A stretch of 64,000 nt of DNA, from assembly GCA_020881915.1 (NCBI GenBank), contig JAJFPB010000001.1, positions 4,588,001-4,652,000 of the forward strand, in the 5' to 3' direction. This document shows, in pieces, positions 35,037 through 45,953 of the stretch. The position numbers were made by a program, and so were the translations under genes. The notes beneath the pieces were generated by a model. It saw only the letters and a list, made by a program, of their open reading frames with translations, had not been told where the DNA came from and did not search any database. Each line of letters starts with the position of its first letter. Positions within the stretch are counted from its first letter, which is position 1. This DNA is from Paramyrothecium sp. XJ0827. Taxonomy: Eukaryota > Ascomycota > Sordariomycetes > Hypocreales > Stachybotryaceae.

Positions 35037-35934
35037 GGATGGCTGCAAGGAAAATTCTGTACATAAAATGGAGCGATGGCTAGCGTCTCTGGGATCCCTT
35101 ATGGTTACGACGTGCCGCCGGATTACATTAGCCGGGTCGGTTTATCTGACAATAGAATTGTGAAACCACGTATAATTTGTAAAGTTCCTGCGCCATGAAC
35201 GCCACTTTTTGTTCTTGCATTGTAGTATCATGCGGGAAAACAAACTTAATAGGAGAAGAAGAGGGGAGGAAGAAAAAAAGGAAAAAGAAAAAGAAAAGAC
35301 AAACCATAAATTACAAGTTATCAGATAAACCGCGAGGGGCAGTCTGTCCTACCTGTGATCAGAATAGGATCATGGGATACCATGTTGAGGTGGGTAAGAA
35401 GCACAGTAGATTGTATGCGAACCTCATTCTGTTTTAATTTGTCCCCTTATTCCAATGTCTCTCCGACTTGTGTATCACAATAAACATGCAGATCGCTGTA
35501 ATTTGTTACCTGATGGCACTTGTGTCCCTCAAGGTTAGTTGTGCTTGAAGATCAGCGCCTTTGAGCGAGGGAGCGAGAGCCGCACTGAGCTCCTTCAACG
35601 TGGCACCCCACATGGGTTGGGCAACAATGCCCATCCAATCATGTGTCTTCGGCTAAGAGCTATTAAAGGCTCTGACATCACTGGGAAAGTACCTGCCAGA
35701 GTACAGACAGGCTGCTCTAGCTTATCTACCGCTAGGAGCAGAATGCGGTGCGCAGACTTCGGGACCCGCCGAGGAACCACCAAGTTTCCAATGACGTGCA
35801 GCATTTCTTAGTTTTCCATCCTCGCTCTGCATCCACCTCGCCGATAGCTGGCCATCTTCTCACGCCTTCTCGAGCTGCTCGAGACACTGAGTCGACGATC
35901 GACGCTGGTGCCCGTCCTTTCCTCGACTCCCAAC
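35037..35934. other. intergenic NOC4 - Mg2+ transporter, with purine tract
   Basis: 898 bp. It contains an uninterrupted 49-nt purine run (35251-35299). The remainder is the 3' flank of NOC4 and promoter of the next gene. No RNA gene was recognised. Confidence 0.5.
35251..35299. repeat. 49-nt polypurine tract
   Basis: Only A and G for 49 bases (GA/GAAA-type units). It is in the 3' flank of NOC4. Confidence 0.85.
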
Positions 35935-38568
35935 ATGTCCAGCAATCGCTTCGGCCCATTGAGCACCGTCGCAGAGCCAATAGCCGAGGCGCCGACCTCT
36001 GCGCCGACCTCTACCCCAGCCTCCGCGTCGCAGCAGGCTGGAGAGACACGGCCGACGCCCCGGAAGCGGAAGGGACATCGTGGTGGCAAGAAAAAGCGGC
36101 ACAGGAGAAAAAGCTTTGCCGTTCTGGACGATGATGACACCCACAGCGAGCTCGAGCCGTCCAATGGCGAAGGTTTCTACAAGCTGCCGCAGGCAAATCT
36201 GAGCGGCACGAGCATCGATAGCGAGGTATTGCTAGATCACAGGTGAGTGTCGATGAATGCGCGAGCTAGAAACGACGATTGACCCCATTCCTCAACGCAG
36301 AGGCCATCAGCCCTTGCGAGTTCGGCGCGCATCCACGGTCGCAACATCCAACCCGTTCCAGCACCGACCTTCAGCGAGTCCGATGACAAGCCGCCTCAGA
36401 TCAGTGTTCAACAACAACAACAACAGTGACAACGAGGAACACCCCCCAACACCTTGGGATGAGTCCGCCCCACTGCTCTCGGCTTCTCCCGGCCACAGAG
36501 CGTCGCAGGCAGGGCTTACAGGCTACGGCACCCGCGAGGCAAGAAATAGCAGACCTCAAAGTCGGCGAGCATCTAGTAAATCCTCGCGGTCGAAGCAGCC
36601 CACCGGTCTGGGCGGAAATGACAGCTACGATGTGAACCACCCGCCCTCGATGCCTGGCTCGCCCAATTTCGGGCCGACCAATAACATCAATGTGGGATTC
36701 GGCGACGTGATGATGCGGGATGACATTCCCCTCAGCCCTGGACATTCAGGTGACGACGATGAAGATCGACCGGGCACGGATGGAACACTTCGCGACCAAC
36801 GTGCCGACCGCAGGCTGGGTACTGATGCGGCTGGAGACGTGTGCTTCCCGGGCCCAGAAATGTCTGAAATCGGCGAGGATGACTTTAACTCACGCGACCC
36901 CGAGGTGCAGAGGTACAGGACACGTCGTCATCGCCGCCGGTGGCCGGACCTGGCAACTCTTGAGGAGTGGCAGCAACTAGAAAAAGAAGGCCGAAGCGAT
37001 GAGCGCCGTGTAAAGAAAATCACCGAGCCGCAGCTTATCAACGGTCGTCTGCGGCCGGTGCGCAAGGGCTGGTTCCAAACTGACGAAGAAGCACCTTTCA
37101 GGTTCACATACTTCAACGAAGATTTCCAGAGCACGATACATAGTCAAACCATTTCGGAACTTGTTCAACCGGGCGGCGGGTTTAGAGAACTGTTCATACC
37201 AGATCCGCCCATTTTATCAGACGACGAAAGCGAGACCGATGATGACCTCATGCCAGTTCTCACCAAGTTCAGTACTTCGAGCGGGGTCGTGAACGGTGAA
37301 TCCAAAGTACCGACAAGACAGCCGTCTTTGGCAGAGACTGGACCAATCGATGCGCCTTCACTGTCCAAAGGCACTACAAATTCGAAATCAGCTAATGGCT
37401 CAGGGCAAGGGACGCCTGCCGGTGTCAAATCGCCCGAAGGAAGCAACGACAAAACCACACAAACCCCACAACCCGCAGAGCCTCAAGCACAGGAGAAGCC
37501 GATCCGGTATGGAGACAGGCCTATTTGGTGGCTTGACGTACTGTGCCCGACAGAATCGGAGATGAAGGTACTGTCCAAGGCGTTTGGCATCCACCCCCTG
37601 ACTGCCGAAGACATCATGTTGCAAGAGGCACGCGAGAAGGTTGAGCTATTCCGCCACTACTACTTCGTCAACTACCGTACCTTCGACCAGGACATCAACA
37701 GCGAAAACTATCTTGAGCCTGTCAATATGTATGTTGTGGTATTCCGTGAGGGTGTTTTAAGCTTCCACTTCTCCGTCACGCCGCACCCTGCCAACGTCCG
37801 CCGCCGAATTCGTCAACTCAAAGACTACCTTATCCTTTCCTCTGACTGGATTTCTTATGCCATTATCGACGACATCACCGACGTGTTCCAACCCCTTATT
37901 CAAACCATCGAGGATGAGGTGGACGACATTGACGAGGGCATCTTGCGTTTCCAGTCCTTGACGGATAAGCGTCTCAAGGACGAGAAATCAACTGGTGCTG
38001 ATGATGCAACAACAGTCTTCGACACGTCTGGTGACATGCTGCGCCGTGTTGGCGATTGCAGAAAGCGGGTAATGAGTTTGTACCGACTATTGGGCAACAA
38101 GGCCGACGTCATCAAGGGCTTCGCGAAGCGATGCAACGAGCGTTGGGAGGTTGCCCCCAGATCAGAGATCGGGCTTTATCTAGGTGATATCCAGGATCAC
38201 ATTGTGACCATGACGTCGAATCTTGGTCACTATGAAAAGTATGGTTGCCATGTTTCAGTTTCCCAGCCCGGTGTGCTAACAGCCCTGACAGGATTCTTGC
38301 GCGTTCGCATGCCAACTACCTTGCTCAGATCAATATTCGCATGAACGAGCGTTCCGAGCAAACTGCCGATGTTCTCGGCAAGCTCACCGTTCTGGGTACG
38401 ATCGTGCTGCCCATGAACATCATCACGGGCTTGTGGGGAATGAACGTCTGGGTACCGGGCCAGGACGTCGAGCATGATCTCACGTGGTTTTGGTGCATCA
38501 CGGCTTGCCTGTGCGGCTTTGGCCTGGCTTGTTACTTGATTGCAAAGAGGGTGTACAAAATCGTTTAG
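35935..38568 (+). CDS. CorA-family Mg2+ transporter (Alr1/Mnr2 type)
   Basis: Three exons: 35935-36242, 36301-38238 and 38292-38568, 840 aa. Introns are GTGAGT...GCAG and GTATGG...ACAG; all phases fit. The N-terminus is disordered with a strongly basic patch (RKRKGHRGGKKKRHRRKS) and Ser-rich stretches. The CorA domain begins at about residue 520 (PIWWLDVLCPTESEMKVLSK and GIHPLTAEDIMLQEAREKVE). Next come YYFVNYRTFDQD and the long stalk helix. Near the end are two membrane segments: LGTIVLPMNIITGLWGMNV with the signature GMN selectivity loop, and CITACLCGFGLACYLI. The acidic loop between them is VPGQDVEHDL. Known role: uptake (plasma-membrane Alr1) or vacuolar release (Mnr2) of Mg2+. Which of the two it is cannot be settled from sequence alone. 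Confidence 0.93.
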
Positions 38569-39382
38569 AGCAAGCTTTCATTATTGACTGGTTGCGATGG
38601 GGCTGTCCGCGCTCGCCAACTTTTCCGTCTCAACCGAGCGGTTAAAGAGCTGCGAGAATTAGAGACGGGCATGGATTCGGGATGGGTGGTTTTGGGCAAT
38701 TGATGCTATGGTGATGGAAAGGGCTAGGGCACAATGTAAAAGGGCATGGCGTTGAAGGGTAAGGAAGGGACTTGTATAACCGATCGCATACTTATCAACA
38801 GGATATATAAGCTCCACAATATCAAACTTTACTTAGTGAGCTTCTTTGGATATCTTGCCAGTGCAAACTTACACATACGTGAGATGCCGTTCATTCTCAT
38901 GCACGTCCTTGAGAGCGATGTGCCGTGACCGAGAGTGGGGGGGGAAAAAACAGCAGTTGTGATAGAATGTTACATTCTTCATTTCGTGTGGCTAATACAT
39001 AACATAGACACTGTGCTTCCCACCACCAGAACTGCAGTTCTCTGGCCTTTTACTTGTTGAATAACATAGGGTTGCAAAGCTAGCCGCATTGGCCTCCCAT
39101 ATTGTTACCAAAGATTTACTTCCATCGGATCGGGAACATCCATGACTAAAGTGTTCACAACTTCGTGTGAAGGGTCTGTACCCTGTCAAATCTGAATATA
39201 GCCTCACCCGATGACAAGATGCCCACGCTTTGACAAAACTTATTTTCGCCGCGATATCTAGAACCCTTGACCTCCATCTCAGCACACAACTCGTAAGGGG
39301 TATCAAATGTAGAATGTGGGAATCTCTCAGTGCCGGCAATTCTTCCGCGTGTGGTTCACGTAAGAACGGTGGTCTACTCACG
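38569..39382. other. intergenic between convergent Mg2+ transporter and RNA15
   Basis: 814 bp, 3' flanks of two facing genes. No gene was recognised. Confidence 0.5.
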
Positions 39383-40484
39383 TTACCTCCTTTGTGCAGC
39401 GTATGAGGCCCTCAGAGCCATAATTTGCTGGCGCTCCGCTTCCGGAAGCTGGTTAATCTGTTCCTGGGGCAGCTCTAACACGGCGCGTATCAGAGCCTCA
39501 GAATCCTGCGCCGGAGCGGCAGGGGCAGCGGGAGCGGGTGCAGGAGGTGCATATGCCTGCGGTGCAGCAGCGGGAGGCGCATAAGGCATGCCAACTGGCG
39601 GAGTGTTGTTGGCTGCAGGAGCCCCGGGGTAGCCGGGCATTGGCACCGGGTAAGCGGACGGGGGTGGCTGCGATGGCGTAGGAGCCGTGGCATTCGGGTC
39701 GACAACAGACTGAATCGCCTCAGGCGAGACCAGACCCATCAGGAGAAGTGCCTGGAACACGGCATATGAGAGTTGTGGCGCTTGCTGCAGGAGCTCAGTC
39801 GCCCGTTGGGGATCTGTCGAGGCTAGCGTCTTCATCTGGCCCAAGACATCGAGGAGCTGCGTTGGTGGGAGTGTATTGAGGGTGCGGGAGATGAAGTCGG
39901 CACACGTGAGGCCAGGAGGAATCTCCTTTCCGGCTGGTAATGGAAGATTGGAGGGAGGAGCGGACGCGTAGCTGGCAGGACCGGCACCATTCGATGGGTG
40001 GGCGTTGTGAGCTGATGATGCCTGTGATCCGTTAGCGGCGGAACTGATTCGTGAATGCATTTTCGAGAGTAGCCACCTGGTTGTCGTCATCATTGCTTTT
40101 TTGTTCGTTGGAGAAGTCAACTCGAAGTTTGCGACCCATGATTTCGTAGTCGTTCAGATTGCGAACAGCTGATGCAGCCGAGTCTTTATCCTGCGATCAG
40201 CTTTTGAGATCCTGGAGAATGCAGATAGCAGCGTACCTGTGTCGGGATAATCGGCGAAACCAAAACCCTTCGGGCGACCAGTCTCGGAATCATAGACCAG
40301 ACGGAACTTCTCGACCTTGCCGGCGCTGCTGAAGATGTCTGTGATTTGCTCCTCGGAAAGCCCTGTGGCATTGGTTAGAGAGAGAAGGTTGCAGGGGTCG
40401 ACAGCTGCCGGGTGGTCTGGTCTTTGACCTACCATAAGGAATATTGCCGACGAATACGTGGCGAGAAGGTGGCCTGGTCGACAT
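39383..40484 (-). CDS. RNA15: mRNA 3' end processing factor Rna15 / CstF-64
   Basis: Four exons: 40484-40433, 40362-40237, 40183-40077 and 40021-39383, 307 aa. Introns are GTAGGT...ACAG, GTACGC...AAAG and GTGGCT...ACAG (GCTAAC). The start MSTRPPSRHVFVGNIPYGLS opens the RRM, whose RNP motifs are VFVGNIPY and KGFGFADY. The RRM ends with DSAASAVRNLNDYEIMGRKL and RVDFSN. The hinge region has GLTCADFISRTLNTLPPTQL and LSYAVFQALLLMGLV, typical of the CstF-64 hinge that binds CstF-77/Rna14. A Pro/Ala-rich linker leads to a C-terminal three-helix bundle, LPQEQINQLPEAERQQIMAL, as in Rna15/CstF-64. Known role: binds the U/GU-rich element downstream of the poly(A) site. Intron 2 has two tandem acceptors; see findings. 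It is divergent from ERV46. Confidence 0.94.
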
Positions 40485-41313
40485 GATGGACGAACGTGGC
40501 TGAGAAGCCTCGCAGACTATGTCGCAAATCTGGTAGTTGACAAGATTGGAAAAGTCACAAGAGCACGATATTGGGATATCTGGGGATCTTTCGATATGGA
40601 GAACGGCTAGAGTGGGAACAGCCGTCTCTCCAGACCAAGGTCGAGCTGGCGGGTTCTAGCTGGAGCTCAATTGGACTGGTCTAGTCTTGGTTGGAGCGGC
40701 ATAGGACGAGATGGGAGGATTCGATGATGTCTAGAAGCTTGCCTTCATAGACTTTCTTTGAGTCTGCAGAGTACCTTGATCCGAGAGTCGCTATGCCTAA
40801 CAAGGCAAGGTCGCTATGGCTGGCTAGAGCCCGGCGATTTGCCGGACTCTTGCGGGCAAGGCAGGACTCAAGACCCCTGGCGGCTGAGAGCCAGCGCAGA
40901 TGCAGCAGGAACGCCAAACCGACTGCTTGAGTGGAACCGCTAGCGAGTACATGTAGCTACCGACTCGCCCACCATAATGGACACGTTGCCCACGTAGTGA
41001 GCAGGTTCCTGCACCCCCGGAATGTGAAGCTCCCTACCGTGTCCCCAAGGCGCCTTATCGCAGACTTGCGACTGTGGCCTTAATTCTTCCATACCCACAG
41101 TCTGCAGCATCGCGTTGTCCTTGTCTCCCTTCCCATGCCGCGGGCTAAGTAATTGCTGGTGCAATTGAAACACTTTGGTTCATCTTTGTTTGCTTGGGCT
41201 TGCATTACTGTTCCATCCGGGGAAATTGAGCCTTAGATTTCCTTCCACAGGCCGTCGGCCACCACTGACAGAAAGGTTGAAGTCGAAGGTCCTCCGCAGC
41301 GCACCCGTTCACG
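40485..41313. promoter_or_regulatory. divergent promoter region RNA15 / ERV46
   Basis: 829 bp between divergent starts, with only short frames of no recognisable product. No clear element was identified. Confidence 0.4.
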
Positions 41314-42751
41314 ATGCCCGCCAAGTCAAGGTTCACAAGGCTTGATGCCTTTACCAAAACGGTCGATGAAGCGCGGATCCGAACCACCAGCGGTGGTATC
41401 GTCACCATCGTCTCTCTCGTGATTGTCTTGTTCCTCTCCTGGGGAGAATGGTCTGACTACCGACGGGTTGTGATCCATCCCGAGCTGATTGTGGACAAGG
41501 GCAGAGGTAGAGAACTTCAAAGAGCAGCTCCGGCGGCAAGGCGCTAACAGCGAGGACAGGCGAGCGTATGGAGATCCACCTCGACATTAGCTTTCCCAAG
41601 ATTCCATGTGAGCTCCTGACCCTCGATGTCATGGACGTGTCGGGCGAGCAGCAGCACTCCATCATGCACGGAATTAGGAAGATTCGACTTGCGCCGCAGA
41701 GCCAAGGAGGCGGCGCCATCGATGTCAAGTCAATTACTCTTCACGACAACCCTGCCGAGCATCTCGACCCCAACTATTGCGGTAGCTGTGGCGGCGCACC
41801 ACCACCGGCCACTGCCTCGAAGCCCGGCTGCTGCAACACCTGCGACGATGTCCGTGATGCCTACGGAGAGGTCTCGTGGTCCTTTGGCATGGGCGAGGGC
41901 ATTGAGCAGTGCGAACGTGAGCATTACAAGGAGAAGCTCGAGGCCCAGCGGGATGAGGGTTGCCGAATCGAAGGTGGCTTGCGCGTGAATAAGGTTGTTG
42001 GAAACTTCCACCTTGCCCCCGGCCGAAGTTTCACTAGCGGCAACATGCATGTCCACGACCTCAAGACCTACTGGGAGACGCCCAAGGGCAAGTCGCACGA
42101 CTTCACCCACATCATCCACACGCTGCGCTTTGGTCCACAGCTCCCCGAGAGCGTCACAAAGAAGCTCGGTTCGAAGGCCGCCCCTTGGACTAACCATCAT
42201 CTGAACCCTCTTGATGGCACCAAACAGGACACGACCGATCCCAACTACAACTTCATGTATTTTGTGAAGATTGTGCCAACGTCGTACCTGCCCCTAGGCT
42301 GGGAGGACAATGTCAAGACATTCAACAAGTACATGGATACCTCTAACGACCTGGGAGATATGGGCTACTCCATGGACGGCAGCGTCGAAACACATCAGTA
42401 TTCCGTCACCAGCCACAAGAGGAGCTTGGCTGGCGGAGACGATGCAGCAGAAGGCCACGCTGAGCGTCAGCACTCGAAGGGAGGCATTCCTGGTGTCTTC
42501 TTCTCTTATGTAAGTGTACAACGCACAAAAATGCGCCCTGGGTACATCGACACGACCAATACTAACGTTTCGTCCAGGACATTTCTCCGATGAAGGTTAT
42601 CAACCGTGAAGAGCGACCCAAGTCCTTCTTGGGATTCCTGGCTGGACTATGTGCGATTGTGGGTGGTACCCTGACTGTCGCTGCGGCAGTTGACCGCGGT
42701 GTGTTTGAGGGTCAAACAAGGCTCAAGAAGATGCGAGCAAAGGATCTTTGA
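41314..42751 (+). CDS. ERV46: ER-Golgi cargo receptor Erv46 / ERGIC3
   Basis: Three exons: 41314-41506, 41560-42509 and 42578-42751, 438 aa. Introns are GTAGAG...ACAG (GCTAAC) and GTAAGT...CCAG (ACTAAC). The first membrane segment is GGIVTIVSLVIVLFLSWGEW (about 27-46). The large lumenal domain includes MEIHLDISFPKIPCELLTLD, VMDVSGEQQH, a CGSCG...CCNTCDDV cysteine cluster and GCRIEGGLRVNKVVGNFHLA. GIPGVFFSY joins exon 3, DISPMKVINREERPKSFLGF. The last membrane segment (FLAGLCAIVGGTLTVAAAVD) precedes a short basic tail (RLKKMRAKDL), which fits a COPII/COPI sorting tail. Known role: with Erv41 it cycles in COPII and COPI vesicles and retrieves escaped ER enzymes. Confidence 0.95.
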
Positions 42752-43849
42752 GGGGAGGGGACAAGATGAGAGTTTCGGGTGTCTGTCAATTGTACAACCG
42801 CGTCGCGCCGTAAGATGCATGGGTAAAGGCGTTTTTGGAGAGTCTGTCTATGGTTTAGAAAAACAGTAAATGCACATGTCAAACGGAAGCAATAGGGCCA
42901 TGAATTGAGAGTGAGCAACGTAGCTGTGTTATATTCCAGGTTGGAATAAGACTAGTCGTCCGTACAATGGTATTACCGCAAGCAGGCACAGAAACCAGAT
43001 TGTTGGAGGCTAGGTATCTTCGTAGCTCGGGCTTGTGTACGGGCTGGGCCGAAATCGTGCGCATGCCTCACCTGCCGAGAATATGGATAGGACTGAGGGG
43101 GGTTTCATTTTATGCAAACTAAATCACATGGATACGGGCAATGTGGTCTGAATTTACTGGTCTGCAAGCTTAAATTCGCCAGTAGGACACTTCACTCGAC
43201 TCGGATTTGCTTTGTTTGTGCAGGAGCTAAACCTGAATAGACTGTGGTCCTACCGGGACGGCTGACTTATGGTTGAGGCTTCAACCTAAGGTTAATAACG
43301 GTCGAGTTTATGTGGTCTGGACTTGAATACTAGTAGGTATGCAGGTACTAAGGGAAGTAGGTGAGGCATGTCCTCGTATTCCACAAATGAACGTTGGCGG
43401 CTGTGCTCCGCAGTACCGCAACCAATCTATAATTACAGGCCACTTCATTAGGGGTCCAGGCCCGGTCAAGCCTCGGTCACGAGAGCTAGGCGCAACAGGA
43501 AGGCAATGGTCGCGCCCAGCCGAACCAAATAGTTTTGTGGGGTTCCTGATCCTCACCTGTCGTTGGGTGGAGAGGCGGCTAGGGGAACAAGCTCCATTTT
43601 CTGGAGACAGGGAAAATGACATGTCCAGAAGTGGATGAAACAGACTTAGGGGGGGCGTGATGAAACTACCAGAGTCGTAAGAGTTATCGCATATCAGGTT
43701 TTGCGGCATGGGTGCGTCCGCGTATTGGCTGGCTTCGAAACGCCGTACAGTTAGTCGTGCACTTTTGTGGCCAGCCAAGAGGGCGACGGAAGGAAGTGAG
43801 ACCTCGAAAACTGCTTTGCACTTAATCGTTCGAATTCATATTGCGTAGG

Positions 43850-44010
43850 GAAGAGAATAAAGCGAATATTAATAGAAAATATCCAGTCCCTAGAAGAGAA
43901 GTCTCATATGTATACATGATTTGCTTTTATTAATTATTACTATTATCAATCCTGAAGGGAAACGTGATGATCAAATTTTAACTTTAAATATCTATTAAAA
44001 AGCAAACAGG
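43850..44010. other. AT-rich islet, possible repeat relic
   Basis: About 160 bp with a marked A+T excess (TTTTATTAATTATTACTATT-type runs) in otherwise balanced DNA. As with 12519-12640 it may be a repeat fragment altered by C-to-T mutation. No terminal repeats or coding remains are seen. Confidence 0.4.
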
Positions 44011-45182
44011 AAGGGATTGCGTGAGCTTTCAGGATCGTCCTCTTTTGCGATCTCGCCTTTTCCCTTATCTATTCGCAAGTCGTCACTCAGGCACAAGGGC
44101 ACTGTTTCCTCGTTTTCGCTTTTCGTCCCATCTTGGTGGGTAATCTAGCTGCCACGGTAGCGGAACGCCTGTGACATCAGCTACCTTGTCCGCAGCCGCC
44201 AAAACCTCTGTGCGTTGCTGTAGCTGGTGGTCGCCAAGGCATTTCCATCCCCGGTATCAACGAAACAGCAACTACACCGGCAGAGTGATTGTGTGTTTGA
44301 TGGGGGATGACACATAATTAGTTTCCCCTTTGGAGCGATGAGGGGTCATGCAATCCCTAGTGAGTAATTTAAATAGTTTCCCGCAATATTTCTTTTCCAT
44401 TTACATTTTCTTTGTATCTTGTATCATAAAATGAGCACAAATAGGATAAAGGACCAGTTGAAGCGGTAAAATTTTGGCTTGGCGACAGCCGTGGGCTCAA
44501 GTGCCACAAGATAATTGCTTCCCTGTCCGCTCCAGTGCCTGGATGCATGCCGTTACCGTAACTAAAAAGCAAAGGCATGGTTCTAGCGCCGTTCCCCACA
44601 AACCCGAAGCACAGGAATAGGCAAGTACAGGTACCTCAGCTAAGGGGCAGTCACCTACCAGTAGTGCACCTGGATTGCGCGGACTAGAACAGGAGATCTG
44701 CATTTCGTGATGGCGCGCATCACGATGCAGCCGGGAGTTCTCATGAGATGAGGAGCATAGACTTGTATCAAAATGTTCAAGATGGCTGCCGTCGCCACTC
44801 CGTGCGTGGTAACTCCCTAGAGAGGCATTCTTTCCGCATCAGTTCAGCTCATGCTCCAACAGGGCCCGCTGAGATCATGGGATAGGGGTTCACCTGTACG
44901 GCATATGTACAGGCAGTACATCCGTTGGATGTGGCAGTTTGGGGTGCTCCAACTGCCACTAAAACTCAACCCCCGGTCTCGGGTCGCAGCCACAGGGATT
45001 ATGCGCCCCTTGACCCCTGTCGGCTACAGGTGGGAAAAGGCACTTGAGTCCTGGCGCTGTGGGTACCTCACGGAAGCGCAGCTCGTACCGGTACAGTACT
45101 TTGGGCAGGGTACTCCGTACAGACAGCGCCGAGGGACGCCACTGAAGCTGCGTCGGTGCCCTGTCCCTCAATCTCCACTCGC

Positions 45183-45201
45183 CCATCCCATCCCATCCCA
45201 T
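45183..45201. repeat. (CCCAT) pentanucleotide run
   Basis: Nearly four tandem CCCAT units within a pyrimidine-rich stretch upstream of the Nif1/DSF2-like gene. Confidence 0.7.
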
Positions 45202-45953
45202 CTCGTTCATTCCCATTCAACCGTCCGTCGACCTACGTGCCCGACAGGCTTGCTCGTTATGCTCTCTTTCCATTTACACCTCTGAAATCGCCTTGGTGGA
45301 CCCCTCGGTTTTCGACATTGATTTCGACGTCCTCGAGTAAGCACTTCTTGCGCGCACCTGTCACTTTGATCTAAGCCCTCCCCGCAACAAGTCCGTTTCG
45401 CAGCTGGTGTGCCACTCGTTCGCTGCCACTCCCCATCGAGACACCAACCTGCAATACAACTCGGCGGACATATCACCCTGGAGCAGGGAAATCGTCGCAG
45501 CCCGAGCATACATATAACCACGCATCCTTTTACCTTTCACGAACTGCACTATCGTATCGTACGGCGCAAGGCCACGTTCCTTCACATACCGCTCGAATCG
45601 AAACGCTGCGCCTCCCGCGCAACCTCGTCCAGAAAAAAAAGCCGACCCGACCGCACGCCGTAATATATCAACCTACGATACATGCGATTGGACTCAAGGA
45701 TTTATCGCCCCTGCGCAATACTTCTGACTCGTCATTACCAGTAATTGTTACGTACAGCCCCAAGGTTTCTTCTGCGCCCGCCCTTTTTGGACATCGACAA
45801 TAGTGACGAAATATACAATCCTGTCCCCGAGACACGTTAGCGACCTGGCGACAAATTCCAGCCCGCTCGTTCACTCACCATCAGCCCCAGTCGGCCGCGC
45901 TCAAGAGCCTGCATGGGAACACCCAATAGCTAGTGCTGCGAGAGCCGGGCATC

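Larger units (their letters stand above)
42752..45953. other. 3.2-kb gene-poor region with AT-rich islet
   Basis: No supportable gene. It contains the 3' flank of ERV46, an AT-rich islet (43850-44010), a further AT-biased stretch (44350-44470), and from about 45170 a pyrimidine-rich leader with a CCCAT repeat that likely belongs to the promoter and 5' UTR of the Nif1/DSF2-like gene. Confidence 0.5.
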
